Translations under genes and position numbers: made by a program | Notes under the pieces: generated by a model | Seen by the model: the letters and a program-made list of their open reading frames with translations, nothing else | The model's database searches: none | Told to the model about the DNA's origin: nothing | Part shown: piece after piece, positions 1 to 6,566 of the stretch | Layout of the letters: every line of letters starts with the position of its first letter | How positions within the stretch are numbered: position 1 is the stretch's first letter | DNA from: EX4484-217-1 sp964496035 | GTDB taxonomy: Archaea; Thermoproteota; Thermoprotei_A; EX4484-217-1 | Length of the DNA: 12,877 bases | NCBI GenBank assembly: GCA_964496035.1 | Contig: CAZBXI010000040.1 | Location: 1-12,877 of the forward strand | Direction: 5' to 3'

Positions 1-281
1 CTTGTCGCCTGCCCAAATAATCTAACAGATTCTCTCATAGCTCTTAAGTATGCCTCCTTATCTTTAGCTGAAGCCTTTGGTGCACCAAAGATATACAGGT
101 TTCTTAAACCATTAACTTGGTCTTTATTAGCTATTATATGAGATAGAACATCAGTAAGTGATGCTCTATACAAAGGATCATCTATTTGCGAAAGAGCTTT
201 AGTAATTACTGTTGCTTCCTTGTCAAGTAGTTTATCTATTTCATGAAGAATTTCTTTAACACTCATAAATCTCTCAGACAT
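1..281 (-). CDS. Unrecognised helical protein, N-terminal 93 residues (C-terminus off window)
   Basis: I do not recognise this gene. An open frame runs from an ATG at 281 off the left edge with no stop, giving 93 residues. It begins MSERFMSVKEILHEI and is mixed-charge and predicted largely helical, with no transmembrane segment, Cys/His cluster or nucleotide-binding motif. GGGAG lies 6 bases upstream of the ATG, a good Shine-Dalgarno site. A second ATG six codons in is a less likely start. Codon use resembles the neighbouring genes. It is transcribed divergently from the HD-domain gene, sharing a 159-base intergenic region, so the two may be co-regulated. It could be an adaptor or a small regulatory protein, but nothing visible decides this. 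I am confident that it is a gene and have no basis for a function. Confidence 0.72.
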   Translation of the reverse strand, partial: MSERFMSVKEILHEIDKLLDKEATVITKALSQIDDPLYRASLTDVLSHIIANKDQVNGLRNLYIFGAPKASAKDKEAYLRAMRESVRLFGQAT

Positions 282-315
282 ATAAATCTCCCATTATGAT
301 ATATTTGTAGTATAT

Positions 316-324
316 TATTTTAAA
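316..324 (-). promoter_or_regulatory. Possible box-A (TATA) element for the leftmost gene
   Basis: On the minus strand this reads TTTAAAATA, a fair match to an archaeal box A. It lies about 35-43 bases upstream of the ATG at 281, which predicts a transcript start near 295 and a leader just long enough to hold the GGGAG ribosome site. The region is AT-rich, so chance matches are easy. Confidence 0.35.
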
Positions 325-347
325 TTAGTGCAAATCGGTTTTGGAAC

Positions 348-357
348 TATATAATTT
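348..357 (+). promoter_or_regulatory. Possible box-A element for the HD-domain gene
   Basis: The sequence TATATAATTT sits about 85-93 bases upstream of the TTG start at 441. It predicts a transcript start near 375, inside the inverted repeat at 355-394. A second AT-rich candidate around 370-383 would give a shorter leader. Which one is used cannot be told from sequence. Confidence 0.3.
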
Positions 358-394
358 AGGTAGCGTATAGTTAAAAACTAAAATACCACCTAAA
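355..394. repeat. Nested inverted repeat between divergent genes
   Basis: The outer arms are TTTAGGT (355-361) and ACCTAAA (388-394), a perfect 7-base match. Inside them TAGTT (368-372) and AACTA (376-380) pair around a three-base AAA loop, and GTA (365-367) can pair with TAC (384-386) across a small bulge. The element overlaps the likely promoter of the HD gene and lies between two divergent genes, so an operator for a dimeric regulator is one reading. A hairpin at the 5' end of the transcript is another. Confidence 0.4.
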
Positions 395-429
395 CTATCA
401 ATTAGTAAGTAACATAACATGCAATACCC

Positions 430-435
430 GGTGAT
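430..435 (+). promoter_or_regulatory. Shine-Dalgarno site fixing the TTG start of the HD gene
   Basis: GGTGAT lies five bases before the TTG at 441. It matches the anti-Shine-Dalgarno sequence at the 3' end of archaeal 16S rRNA and supports TTG as a genuine start codon. Confidence 0.7.
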
Positions 436-440
436 AACCA

Positions 441-995
441 TTGATATCCCGTGATGAAGCATTAAAACTTGTAAAAGAATGGATTAAAAATGATAAAATA
501 AGAAAACATGTTTACGCTGTCGAAGCAATAATGAGAAGATTAGCTAGATACTTTAACGAAGACGAAAACCTATGGGGATTAGTAGGGTTACTTCACGACC
601 TAGACTATGATAAAACTAAGGATAACATGCCAATGCACACCAAAATAACTGCTGAGTTCTTAAAAGATAAGATGCCTCCTGAAGCTATTGAAGCAATAAT
701 GTCCCATAATGAGCTTTCCGGCATAAAACCAAAAACTAAAATGGCCTACGCGTTGATAGCCTCAGATCAAATTTCAGGGTTAATAATAGCTACAGCTCTG
801 GTCATGCCTCATAGGAAGCTTGAGGAAGTTAAGGTTAAAAGTGTTCTTAAAAAAATTAAGCAGAAGGATTTCGCAAGAAGTATTCGGAGAGACAAAATAG
901 CTATGGCATGTGAGAAACTGGATATAGAGCTTAGAAAGCTTATTGAGATTTCTCTAAATGCTTTAAAAGAGATCCATGAAGTCCTAGGCCTTTAA
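441..995 (+). CDS. HD-domain phosphohydrolase (HDIG-like), 184 aa
   Basis: This is a stand-alone HD-superfamily metal-dependent phosphohydrolase, probably cytosolic. The metal-ligand pattern is intact: H23 in the first helix, the H52-D53 doublet in LLHDLDYD, then H66, H89 and D109 (ASDQ). This spacing is typical of the HDIG-type branch, whose members hydrolyse nucleotides, cyclic nucleotides or other phosphate esters. The substrate cannot be inferred. There is no signal peptide, membrane helix or fused sensor domain, and the length is normal for single-domain members. The C-terminal 60 residues form a charged helical extension. The start is TTG with GGTGAT five bases upstream. The last 12 bases overlap the end of the convergent MFS gene. 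It is the only plus-strand gene in the window, so it is probably monocistronic. The family call is secure and the reaction is not. Confidence 0.88.
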   Translation: MISRDEALKLVKEWIKNDKIRKHVYAVEAIMRRLARYFNEDENLWGLVGLLHDLDYDKTKDNMPMHTKITAEFLKDKMPPEAIEAIMSHNELSGIKPKTKMAYALIASDQISGLIIATALVMPHRKLEEVKVKSVLKKIKQKDFARSIRRDKIAMACEKLDIELRKLIEISLNALKEIHEVLGL

Positions 996-2114
996 GATCT
1001 TGGAGAAAAGCATGATTAGCGCGATGAACTGAAGCAATGAAGCACATATAACAGAGTTTTGTGAACCCAAAATATCTGTTAAGGGACCAGCAATAAACAC
1101 TAAAGTACCTGAAAGACTAGTGACAGTGTACATTGACCCTAAAGCTGACGCTTTCAAATGGTTAGGAGCAAGCCTAGAAACAGTTAATACTAACGATATG
1201 TCATAGAACGGATAAACAGGTATAAGCCATAAAATAGCTGTTATAAAACCCCTACTTAAAGCAAGAGCTGTAACTAATATCGAGTAAGAGATTAAAGCTA
1301 TTCTGTAAAGTTTTAAGCTTCCAATTTGGTCGCTTAGCTTTCCAACATAAGGTCTCACTATAGCTGCTATTAACGATGTTAAACCTCCGTAGAATATGCC
1401 GTAAAGTACTTCGTTTCTACCAAGTTCGACATAGAGTTTTATAGAGAGTACGTTGAAGGCCCATGAAATTCCAAAGTAACTTACACCTGCGGCTAAGAGG
1501 AAAAGAAGCATAGTTCTAGGTAGGTTCCTTATTCCCTTAAAATCGCTAACACCTTCCCCGTGTGCAACATCATATTTTCTAGGGAATGCTAAGTAAAAAA
1601 CGATATACGATAATGCTAAGAAAAGGCCTGCAGTTAACGTTACCAAACTAACATTGCCAAACCCGTATATGAAGCCCATTAAACTACATCCTAAACCCCA
1701 GCCTAAGGATCCACCCAAGGTTACAACACCGTATCTAAAACCACTTTCCGTTTTCTCGGAAACTATAGGTGCAATTATTGAAGGCCATGAAGCAGCCCAT
1801 GCTAGACTTGCAATGAACACGAAAAACTGAACATAAGGTATACCGAAGTAGCCTACAAGAGCAAGAGAGGGAGCTGAAAATAAGCCTAGGAGAATAAACT
1901 TTTTCCTTCCAAACCTATCAGCTAACATACCCCAAAAAGCAGACGACAAGACAGGAGCATATTCTGCAGCACTTAAGAGCAGAACGTCAGTATATGTTCC
2001 TCCTAGAAATTCCTTAATGTAAATTCTTGATATTGCATAGTATAGTCCCCAACCAAGTGCTTCGAGAAAATGTCCTACACTGTAAAACCTAATCCAGTAT
2101 CTTTGAATATGCAT
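984..2114 (-). CDS. Major facilitator superfamily permease, 376 aa
   Basis: This is a secondary transporter of the inner membrane, with about 12 hydrophobic segments in two halves joined by a hydrophilic loop near residues 179-199. The classic MFS motif A is present between helices 2 and 3 as GMLADRFGRKK (62-72). A degenerate copy, GKLSDQIGS (258-266), sits in the equivalent position of the second half. The length is slightly below the usual 390-420, mainly from short loops and a short C-terminus. The substrate cannot be told: drug exporters, sugar transporters and metabolite exporters share this pattern. The ATG at 2114 is preceded by AAGGTAC about 8 bases upstream. A TATA-like element at 2164-2171 suggests its own promoter, although it follows the VWA gene by only 74 bases on the same strand and read-through is possible. 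Its 3' end overlaps the HD gene. Confidence 0.88.
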   Translation of the reverse strand: MHIQRYWIRFYSVGHFLEALGWGLYYAISRIYIKEFLGGTYTDVLLLSAAEYAPVLSSAFWGMLADRFGRKKFILLGLFSAPSLALVGYFGIPYVQFFVFIASLAWAASWPSIIAPIVSEKTESGFRYGVVTLGGSLGWGLGCSLMGFIYGFGNVSLVTLTAGLFLALSYIVFYLAFPRKYDVAHGEGVSDFKGIRNLPRTMLLFLLAAGVSYFGISWAFNVLSIKLYVELGRNEVLYGIFYGGLTSLIAAIVRPYVGKLSDQIGSLKLYRIALISYSILVTALALSRGFITAILWLIPVYPFYDISLVLTVSRLAPNHLKASALGSMYTVTSLSGTLVFIAGPLTDILGSQNSVICASLLQFIALIMLFSKILKA

Positions 2115-2163
2115 AGCACTGTACCTTAAGCTACTTGAGTATCAATAAACAATCAGATAAAAC

Positions 2164-2171
2164 TATATAAA
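2164..2171 (-). promoter_or_regulatory. Possible box-A element for the MFS gene
   Basis: The minus strand reads TTTATATA, an excellent archaeal box-A match, 50 bases upstream of the ATG at 2114. It predicts a transcript start near 2143 and a leader of about 30 bases. It sits in the 74-base gap after the VWA gene, so the permease may be expressed independently of moxR-VWA. Confidence 0.5.
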
Positions 2172-2188
2172 CTATTACACTATTACCT

Positions 2189-4300
2189 TTAAATACCCCT
2201 GAATATGTAAGCTAACTTCTTTACAAAATCGTCTATGTCTCGTACAATATGCACTTTTGCACCAAGAGTTTTCAAGTTATTAGCAAACACCTCGTCATGT
2301 ATTGGCGGCGTTAAGACTATGAACTCAACGCTCCCCCTAATAGCTTTCCTTGCTTCACTTAGTGGATCATAACCTTTAACTGTCTGCTTAAGGTCAGAAA
2401 TCATAACAACTATCTTTCTACCTCTTCTCCTAGAAACCTCGGAAAGAGCTAGAGCAATATTAGTCCATCCCTCAAATTTAAGGTTAAAGAGAAATTCTAC
2501 TAAAGAGACAGGATTTCTCAAAGTACTCCTCGGTACGTGGATAACATTCTCTCTGAAAACTATGAGGTCGCTTATGCTTTTCACGAAGGTAGAGGCTATT
2601 AAAATAGCATGTTCAGCAAATTCTCTCATACTACCGCTAACGTCGACCAGCAGTACGACTTTGACGTCTTTTTTCCTAGTGTAATAAACTACGGGTTGTT
2701 CCTCAAACCTTAAAACATTGTATATACTGTCTCTAATGACGATGCTCGCTGTTTTCCTTTTGGTCTTTTTACGTTTCGACAGTAAAGCATATGATCTATA
2801 CCTTGTTTTTAACCTTTGAACAATGATGGAAGCTAAGTGTAGTAAATTTCTTTTGGTTCTAGTATCTATAGCTGCTTCGTAAATTTCTTTAAGCAAACGT
2901 AATGTGTGGAAGCTTGCTCCATAAATTTTTACAATAAGAGGTAAGGCGCTAGTTTCTTTGGCGGAAGCTGAAGCTAGTAATGTATTTAGGAGATCAATTT
3001 TGTTTAGTAGAGTTTTCTCTAATTTCGATTTACTTACCTGTTTCGAAATTAATGAGTATTGCTTCATTAGTTCACCATATTCTTCAAGAACACTATTAGC
3101 CATATCATAGTATCCTACGTTGTCCTCTAAAAATGCTCTTCTATAGTATTCAAATGCTTTTGCTAGTTTAGCGGCAGCTTTAATAAGTAATTGCTCGTTA
3201 GGATTCAAGCCTACATATTTTGCCTTTTCAAGGACGCTCAAGGCTCTAGGATTAATATTAGAAATTATTCTGAGAATCTCGTCTTTACTTAGCTTGAATC
3301 TAAATAGTTTACTGACAATATATCTTTGAGATTCAAGTTTAATTAAGGGTAAAGAGTTTATGATCACGTCTCTGTCTTTATGGTCCTTGATTAAGGAGTC
3401 AACAGCTCTGGGATTATAGTTAAGCACTGAAGACAGTATACGCGAGCTTAGGAACCCGTGTTCTTTCAACAGGCTTACAAGCTTATTCTCATCGAGTTTC
3501 CTAACTTCCATAGGTGTTTCTGAGATCCTATGGACAAGTATTTGGGTTAAATATTTAGATATGTATCTTTTGTTTTTCTCGGAAGCATAATATGAAAGTT
3601 CAAGAAGCTTAGTCGTAGGCAAAAGTTCTAAATTTAGCTTGTTTTGTATAATGTCTTCGATAGAATCCAGGTAAAAGTCTTTTTCATCCTTTAATGCTCT
3701 AAGAGAGCATTTTTGTATATTCTTAAGCATAACGTAGTTTGCTATTTTATTTAAATCTTTGAAATTATACTCTATGCATTTTAAAGCTATAGACCTAACT
3801 TTATCCCTACTTAGTACTTCATATATTCCTCTTCTACTATCCTTCCTTATGATACCTAATTTCCGAAGCGTATAGAATGCTTGTTTTCTATTGGGGTTTC
3901 TAATTAGGTATTTCATTTTGGATATGGGGATTTTGTCTCCATAGTGGATTTTGAGCTCTCTAAGATGTGATTCAATGTCTTTCATTATCTTGTATTTTAA
4001 AGAACTTTTTCTTAAAATAAAGTTGTTAAATGTTTCTTCGAATATTTTCTCGAAATGTACCCTCTTAGCTAGAACAGATTTTAGTACTTCCTCAAATTCT
4101 ATTACTGGAAGAGTATATGTCCCATTTTCTCTAATATAGCCTCTTAAAGAGCAGTAATTTCTCAATACTCTAATAGCACTTTCTATTTCGCTAATGCTTA
4201 GAGGAATTCCTTTACCTCTTAATTCATTACATAAACTAGTAAGAAAATTCAACAATTCTTCATCATTGAACACCAATTCATTTCTAGACGTTGCTTTCAT
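2189..4300 (-). CDS. Large CoxE-like protein with C-terminal VWA (MIDAS) domain, 703 aa
   Basis: This is a cytosolic von Willebrand factor A domain protein of the type that partners MoxR ATPases (CoxE, ViaA). Residues about 14-95 resemble the conserved N-terminus of CoxE-like proteins: a helix with LR.KGI.LS..E, then F..VL.SVL.KR..FE.IFE..F. Residues about 545-700 form the VWA domain with a complete MIDAS: DVSGS (553-557), T613 in GWTNIA, and D636 in SDLKQ. Between them lie roughly 450 mostly helical residues. These include a winged-helix-like segment (125-163), an internal repeat (284-304 and 337-358) and a basic KRKKTKRK patch just before the VWA fold. Family members are commonly 350-500 residues, so the middle is expanded. 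It follows moxR with a 9-base spacer, and its GAGGT ribosome site overlaps the moxR stop, indicating translational coupling. The VWA and MoxR-partner assignment is firm. The client proteins are unknown. Confidence 0.85.
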   Translation of the reverse strand: MKATSRNELVFNDEELLNFLTSLCNELRGKGIPLSISEIESAIRVLRNYCSLRGYIRENGTYTLPVIEFEEVLKSVLAKRVHFEKIFEETFNNFILRKSSLKYKIMKDIESHLRELKIHYGDKIPISKMKYLIRNPNRKQAFYTLRKLGIIRKDSRRGIYEVLSRDKVRSIALKCIEYNFKDLNKIANYVMLKNIQKCSLRALKDEKDFYLDSIEDIIQNKLNLELLPTTKLLELSYYASEKNKRYISKYLTQILVHRISETPMEVRKLDENKLVSLLKEHGFLSSRILSSVLNYNPRAVDSLIKDHKDRDVIINSLPLIKLESQRYIVSKLFRFKLSKDEILRIISNINPRALSVLEKAKYVGLNPNEQLLIKAAAKLAKAFEYYRRAFLEDNVGYYDMANSVLEEYGELMKQYSLISKQVSKSKLEKTLLNKIDLLNTLLASASAKETSALPLIVKIYGASFHTLRLLKEIYEAAIDTRTKRNLLHLASIIVQRLKTRYRSYALLSKRKKTKRKTASIVIRDSIYNVLRFEEQPVVYYTRKKDVKVVLLVDVSGSMREFAEHAILIASTFVKSISDLIVFRENVIHVPRSTLRNPVSLVEFLFNLKFEGWTNIALALSEVSRRRGRKIVVMISDLKQTVKGYDPLSEARKAIRGSVEFIVLTPPIHDEVFANNLKTLGAKVHIVRDIDDFVKKLAYIFRGI

Positions 4301-4309
4301 TAGTTAAAG

Positions 4310-5248
4310 TTACCTCTTAAAATACTTTTCAACAACACTATATACTAGGTCTTCATCTTCACTTCTTTTGAGTAGCACAGAAAATGCTGCATCATAGAAG
4401 TCCTTTAAGTCAGCTTTCTTTTTTCCTCTCAATTTAGCTAAGCCGGTAGCCATTTGAGTCCATGCTACAGTATCCGCTGGCCCGGGTTTATGTAGTGCTT
4501 TATTTCTCAGCTCATTAACTACGGCTAAGACCTTAGATATGCTGTCTTCAGTAATCATTTTAAAGTCTTCGCCAAGCCTAAGCTTAACTATTTCTTTCTC
4601 AACCTCTTCAGGAGGGTATGTGAATTTTATTCTAACAACTCTCCTTAGAAAAGCATCGCTTAATTCTCCTTGAGCAATGTCTTCAGGGTTACTTGTAAAA
4701 ATTACTTGAAATCCTTCACCTTTAGCTTTAAATACTCTTCTAAGCTCAGGTATGACTATTCTTCTCTTATCTATTATGTCAAGGAGCATGTTCTGGAATT
4801 CTTCACTACTTCTTCTAATCTCGTCTACTAGAACCCCTGCATCAAGTATTAAAGCTGCTAGTAGCGGTCTCGGTACGAAGCTTTCCTCGGTAAAGCCCAT
4901 TTTCATAGCCATTAACGGGTGGAAGTCTCCGATAACTCTGTATTCATCGTAGTTTTCACTGCATGGAAGTATGAAAGCTTTCTTGCCTGCCCAAAGGGTT
5001 AAAATACCATATCCTACTTCAGTTTTTCCCGTTCCAGGAGGTCCCTCGAAAAGCACGGGTCTACCAGTGAGGAAGGCTGAGACAACAAGTGCAACTAGTT
5101 TTTCAGAAACAATAAGCTTAAATTTTTCACGTAGTTGTTCAACTATACCCTTAACTGATCTTACGGGTTTGAAAGGCTCAACTATGGTATAGTATGTTTC
5201 GTAAACCTTCTTCTCAATTACATCTTCAACTTCGCGCCTATACTGCAT
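4310..5248 (-). CDS. MoxR-family AAA+ ATPase, 312 aa
   Basis: This is an ATP-driven chaperone or remodelling ATPase of the MoxR branch of AAA+ proteins, cytosolic and probably hexameric. Visible motifs are Walker A GPPGTGKT (69-76), Walker B GVLVDEI (138-144), sensor-1 Asn at 187 in FTSNPED, and an arginine-finger region DAFLRR (198-203). A helical lid domain follows from about residue 230. The length is normal for the family (300-350). MoxR proteins usually read DEINR after Walker B; this one reads DEIRR. MoxR ATPases act with VWA proteins to activate metal-cofactor enzymes or remodel membrane complexes, and a VWA gene follows 9 bases downstream. The ATG at 5248 has only a weak ribosome site, so expression may depend on its leader. 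No obvious metalloenzyme client lies in the window. The family assignment is confident and the biological role is open. Confidence 0.9.
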   Translation of the reverse strand: MQYRREVEDVIEKKVYETYYTIVEPFKPVRSVKGIVEQLREKFKLIVSEKLVALVVSAFLTGRPVLFEGPPGTGKTEVGYGILTLWAGKKAFILPCSENYDEYRVIGDFHPLMAMKMGFTEESFVPRPLLAALILDAGVLVDEIRRSSEEFQNMLLDIIDKRRIVIPELRRVFKAKGEGFQVIFTSNPEDIAQGELSDAFLRRVVRIKFTYPPEEVEKEIVKLRLGEDFKMITEDSISKVLAVVNELRNKALHKPGPADTVAWTQMATGLAKLRGKKKADLKDFYDAAFSVLLKRSEDEDLVYSVVEKYFKR

Positions 5249-5319
5249 GATTAACCACTAACACTATCATACTATGTTTTCGAACGTTTCACCGTGAAGA
5301 TTACCTACGCAAAACCTCT

Positions 5320-5327
5320 TATTTAAA
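5320..5327 (-). promoter_or_regulatory. Possible box-A element for moxR-VWA
   Basis: The minus strand reads TTTAAATA, 72-79 bases upstream of the moxR ATG and just past the stop codon of the small acidic gene. If it is used, moxR-VWA has its own promoter with a leader of about 50 bases. Otherwise all three genes share one transcript. Confidence 0.35.
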
Positions 5328-5337
5328 GGTTAATGCT

Positions 5338-5499
5338 TTAACCCATTCTCTCTAAACGGCTCAAAGCTTCATCAAGTAAATCTATAACCTCCTCTATGTC
5401 TTTAGCTAATTCTTCACGTTCGTCCTCAGCTTCTCTTAGCAAATCAATAGCGTATTCTATGTTTTCCATTGCTTCATTAATTTTCTCCTTAAAACCCAT
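5338..5499 (-). CDS. Small acidic helical (coiled-coil-like) protein, 53 aa
   Basis: I do not recognise a family. The frame runs from ATG at 5499 to TAA at 5338. It starts MGFKEKINEAMENIEY and ends LDEALSRLERMG. About 18 Asp/Glu stand against 7 Lys/Arg, so the protein is strongly acidic. Hydrophobic residues (I7, M11, I14, I18, L21, L31, I35, V38, L41, L46, L49) recur every three to four positions, as expected of an amphipathic helix or short coiled coil. It has no Cys, Trp or membrane segment. A GAGG motif lies about 12 bases upstream of the start, and a TATA-like element lies about 30 bases upstream. It sits between oppF and moxR on the same strand, 89 bases before moxR. It may be a small partner or regulator of the MoxR-VWA pair, or an independent gene. 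Confidence 0.68.
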   Translation of the reverse strand: MGFKEKINEAMENIEYAIDLLREAEDEREELAKDIEEVIDLLDEALSRLERMG

Positions 5500-5524
5500 G
5501 AATATTCAGCCTCAAAGTGTCTAC

Positions 5525-5535
5525 TTTTATAATTT
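5525..5535 (-). promoter_or_regulatory. Possible box-A element for the 53-aa gene
   Basis: The minus strand reads AAATTATAAAA about 26-36 bases upstream of the ATG at 5499, the spacing expected for a nearly leaderless archaeal transcript. It lies in the 63-base gap after oppF, which otherwise shows no convincing terminator. Confidence 0.4.
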
Positions 5536-5562
5536 ACTTGGGAACTTCTAGTTTAAAACACT

Positions 5563-6552
5563 TTATCCTTTATCGAGTAGTGGAAAGTGGCATGCAACAT
5601 AGTGGTTATTACCGTACGATACTAATTTGGGCTCCTCTTTTGAGCAAATACTTTTAGCGAAGGGGCATCTTGGATGAAGTCTGCATCCTGAAGGAGGATT
5701 TATTGGATTAGCTATTTCACCTTTAAGTATTATTTTCTCTTTCTTTCTTCTAAATAGTGAAGGAACCGAGGAGAGTAAAGCTTTCGTGTAAGGGTGCATT
5801 GGATTATCTATTAGCTCTTCAGTAGATGCTATTTCAACTATTTTCCCAAGATACATTACGGCGATAGTATCTGAAATAAGTCTAGCAACCGCTAGGTCAT
5901 GAGTTATGAAAAGTATTGACAGGTTATATAATGATTTGAATTTCATAATGAGTTTAAGTATAGAAGCTCTTAAAGAAACATCTATCATAGATACGGGCTC
6001 ATCTGCTACAATGAATTTAGGCTTTAAAATCATAGCTCTAGCTATAGCTACTCTCTGTCTCTGACCTCCAGATAGCTGGTGTGGAAGTAGTTTGTAAAAC
6101 ATGTGTGCTGGTGTTAAACCTACATTTTCAAGCATTTTTAAAGCTTCTTCTTTAGCTTCCCTCTTATCAGCTATGCCGTGAACTATTAGGGGTTCGGCAA
6201 TAGCGTCTCCAATACGCATTCTAGGATTCAGGGATGCGTGAGGGTCTTGGAATATTATTTGCATTTTTCTACGTAAAGGCCTTAATTCTTTCTCCTTAGC
6301 GAAGGTTATATCTTTACCTTCGAAAACTATTTTTCCTTCATCGGGTTTTTCTAAGCGTACAACTAACCTACCTGTCGTTGTTTTCCCGCAACCAGATTCT
6401 CCTGCAAGTGAAAATACTTGACCACTAAATATTTTAAAAGATATTCCATCAACTGCTCTTATAAACTGCTTTTTTCTAGTAAGTATTCTTTCGATAAAAC
6501 TTTTCTGTACAGGAAAATACTTCTTCAGAGAGCTAACTTCCAGTTCTACCAT
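5563..6552 (-). CDS. oppF: Opp/Dpp ABC importer ATP-binding protein (OppF type), 329 aa
   Basis: This is one of two ATPases powering the peptide- or oligosaccharide-type importer encoded upstream, on the cytoplasmic face of the membrane. Visible motifs are Walker A GESGCGKT (51-58), Q-loop Q102, signature LSGGQ (160-164), Walker B ending D184-E185, D-loop SMID (188-191) and switch His 218. The C-terminal oligopeptide-transporter extension ends with four cysteines (290, 296, 303, 321) in the pattern GCRLHPRCP...C...C. In studied relatives such cysteines can hold an iron-sulphur cluster. I chose ATG 6552 over ATG 6591. GGAGAT sits 8 bases before 6552, the protein then begins MVELEVSSLKKYFPV as is usual for OppF, and the 13 extra residues would overlap oppD by 26 bases with a ribosome site too close to the start. 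It is the last gene of the operon. The family is certain and the substrate is not. Confidence 0.93.
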   Translation of the reverse strand: MVELEVSSLKKYFPVQKSFIERILTRKKQFIRAVDGISFKIFSGQVFSLAGESGCGKTTTGRLVVRLEKPDEGKIVFEGKDITFAKEKELRPLRRKMQIIFQDPHASLNPRMRIGDAIAEPLIVHGIADKREAKEEALKMLENVGLTPAHMFYKLLPHQLSGGQRQRVAIARAMILKPKFIVADEPVSMIDVSLRASILKLIMKFKSLYNLSILFITHDLAVARLISDTIAVMYLGKIVEIASTEELIDNPMHPYTKALLSSVPSLFRRKKEKIILKGEIANPINPPSGCRLHPRCPFAKSICSKEEPKLVSYGNNHYVACHFPLLDKG

Positions 6553-6560
6553 GTTTAAAC

Positions 6561-6566
6561 ATCTCC
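6561..6566 (-). promoter_or_regulatory. Shine-Dalgarno site deciding the oppF start
   Basis: The minus strand reads GGAGAT, eight bases before the ATG at 6552 and overlapping the oppD stop codon (TAG at 6568-6566). This favours the shorter oppF start and implies coupling of oppF to oppD translation. Confidence 0.65.

Noticed and set aside
3951..4139. Plus-strand frame of 62 codons inside the VWA gene
   Set aside because: It lies wholly opposite a well-supported gene, has no ribosome site or family resemblance, and is rich in Ser/Leu/Phe as expected for an antisense shadow.
4752..5192. Two plus-strand frames opposite the MoxR gene
   Set aside because: They are antisense to conserved AAA+ motifs and have no independent coding signals.
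5249..5337. Possible tRNA or other structured RNA in the gap between the 53-aa gene and moxR
   Set aside because: No cloverleaf, conserved T-loop sequence or strong hairpin was seen; only AT-rich promoter-like sequence.
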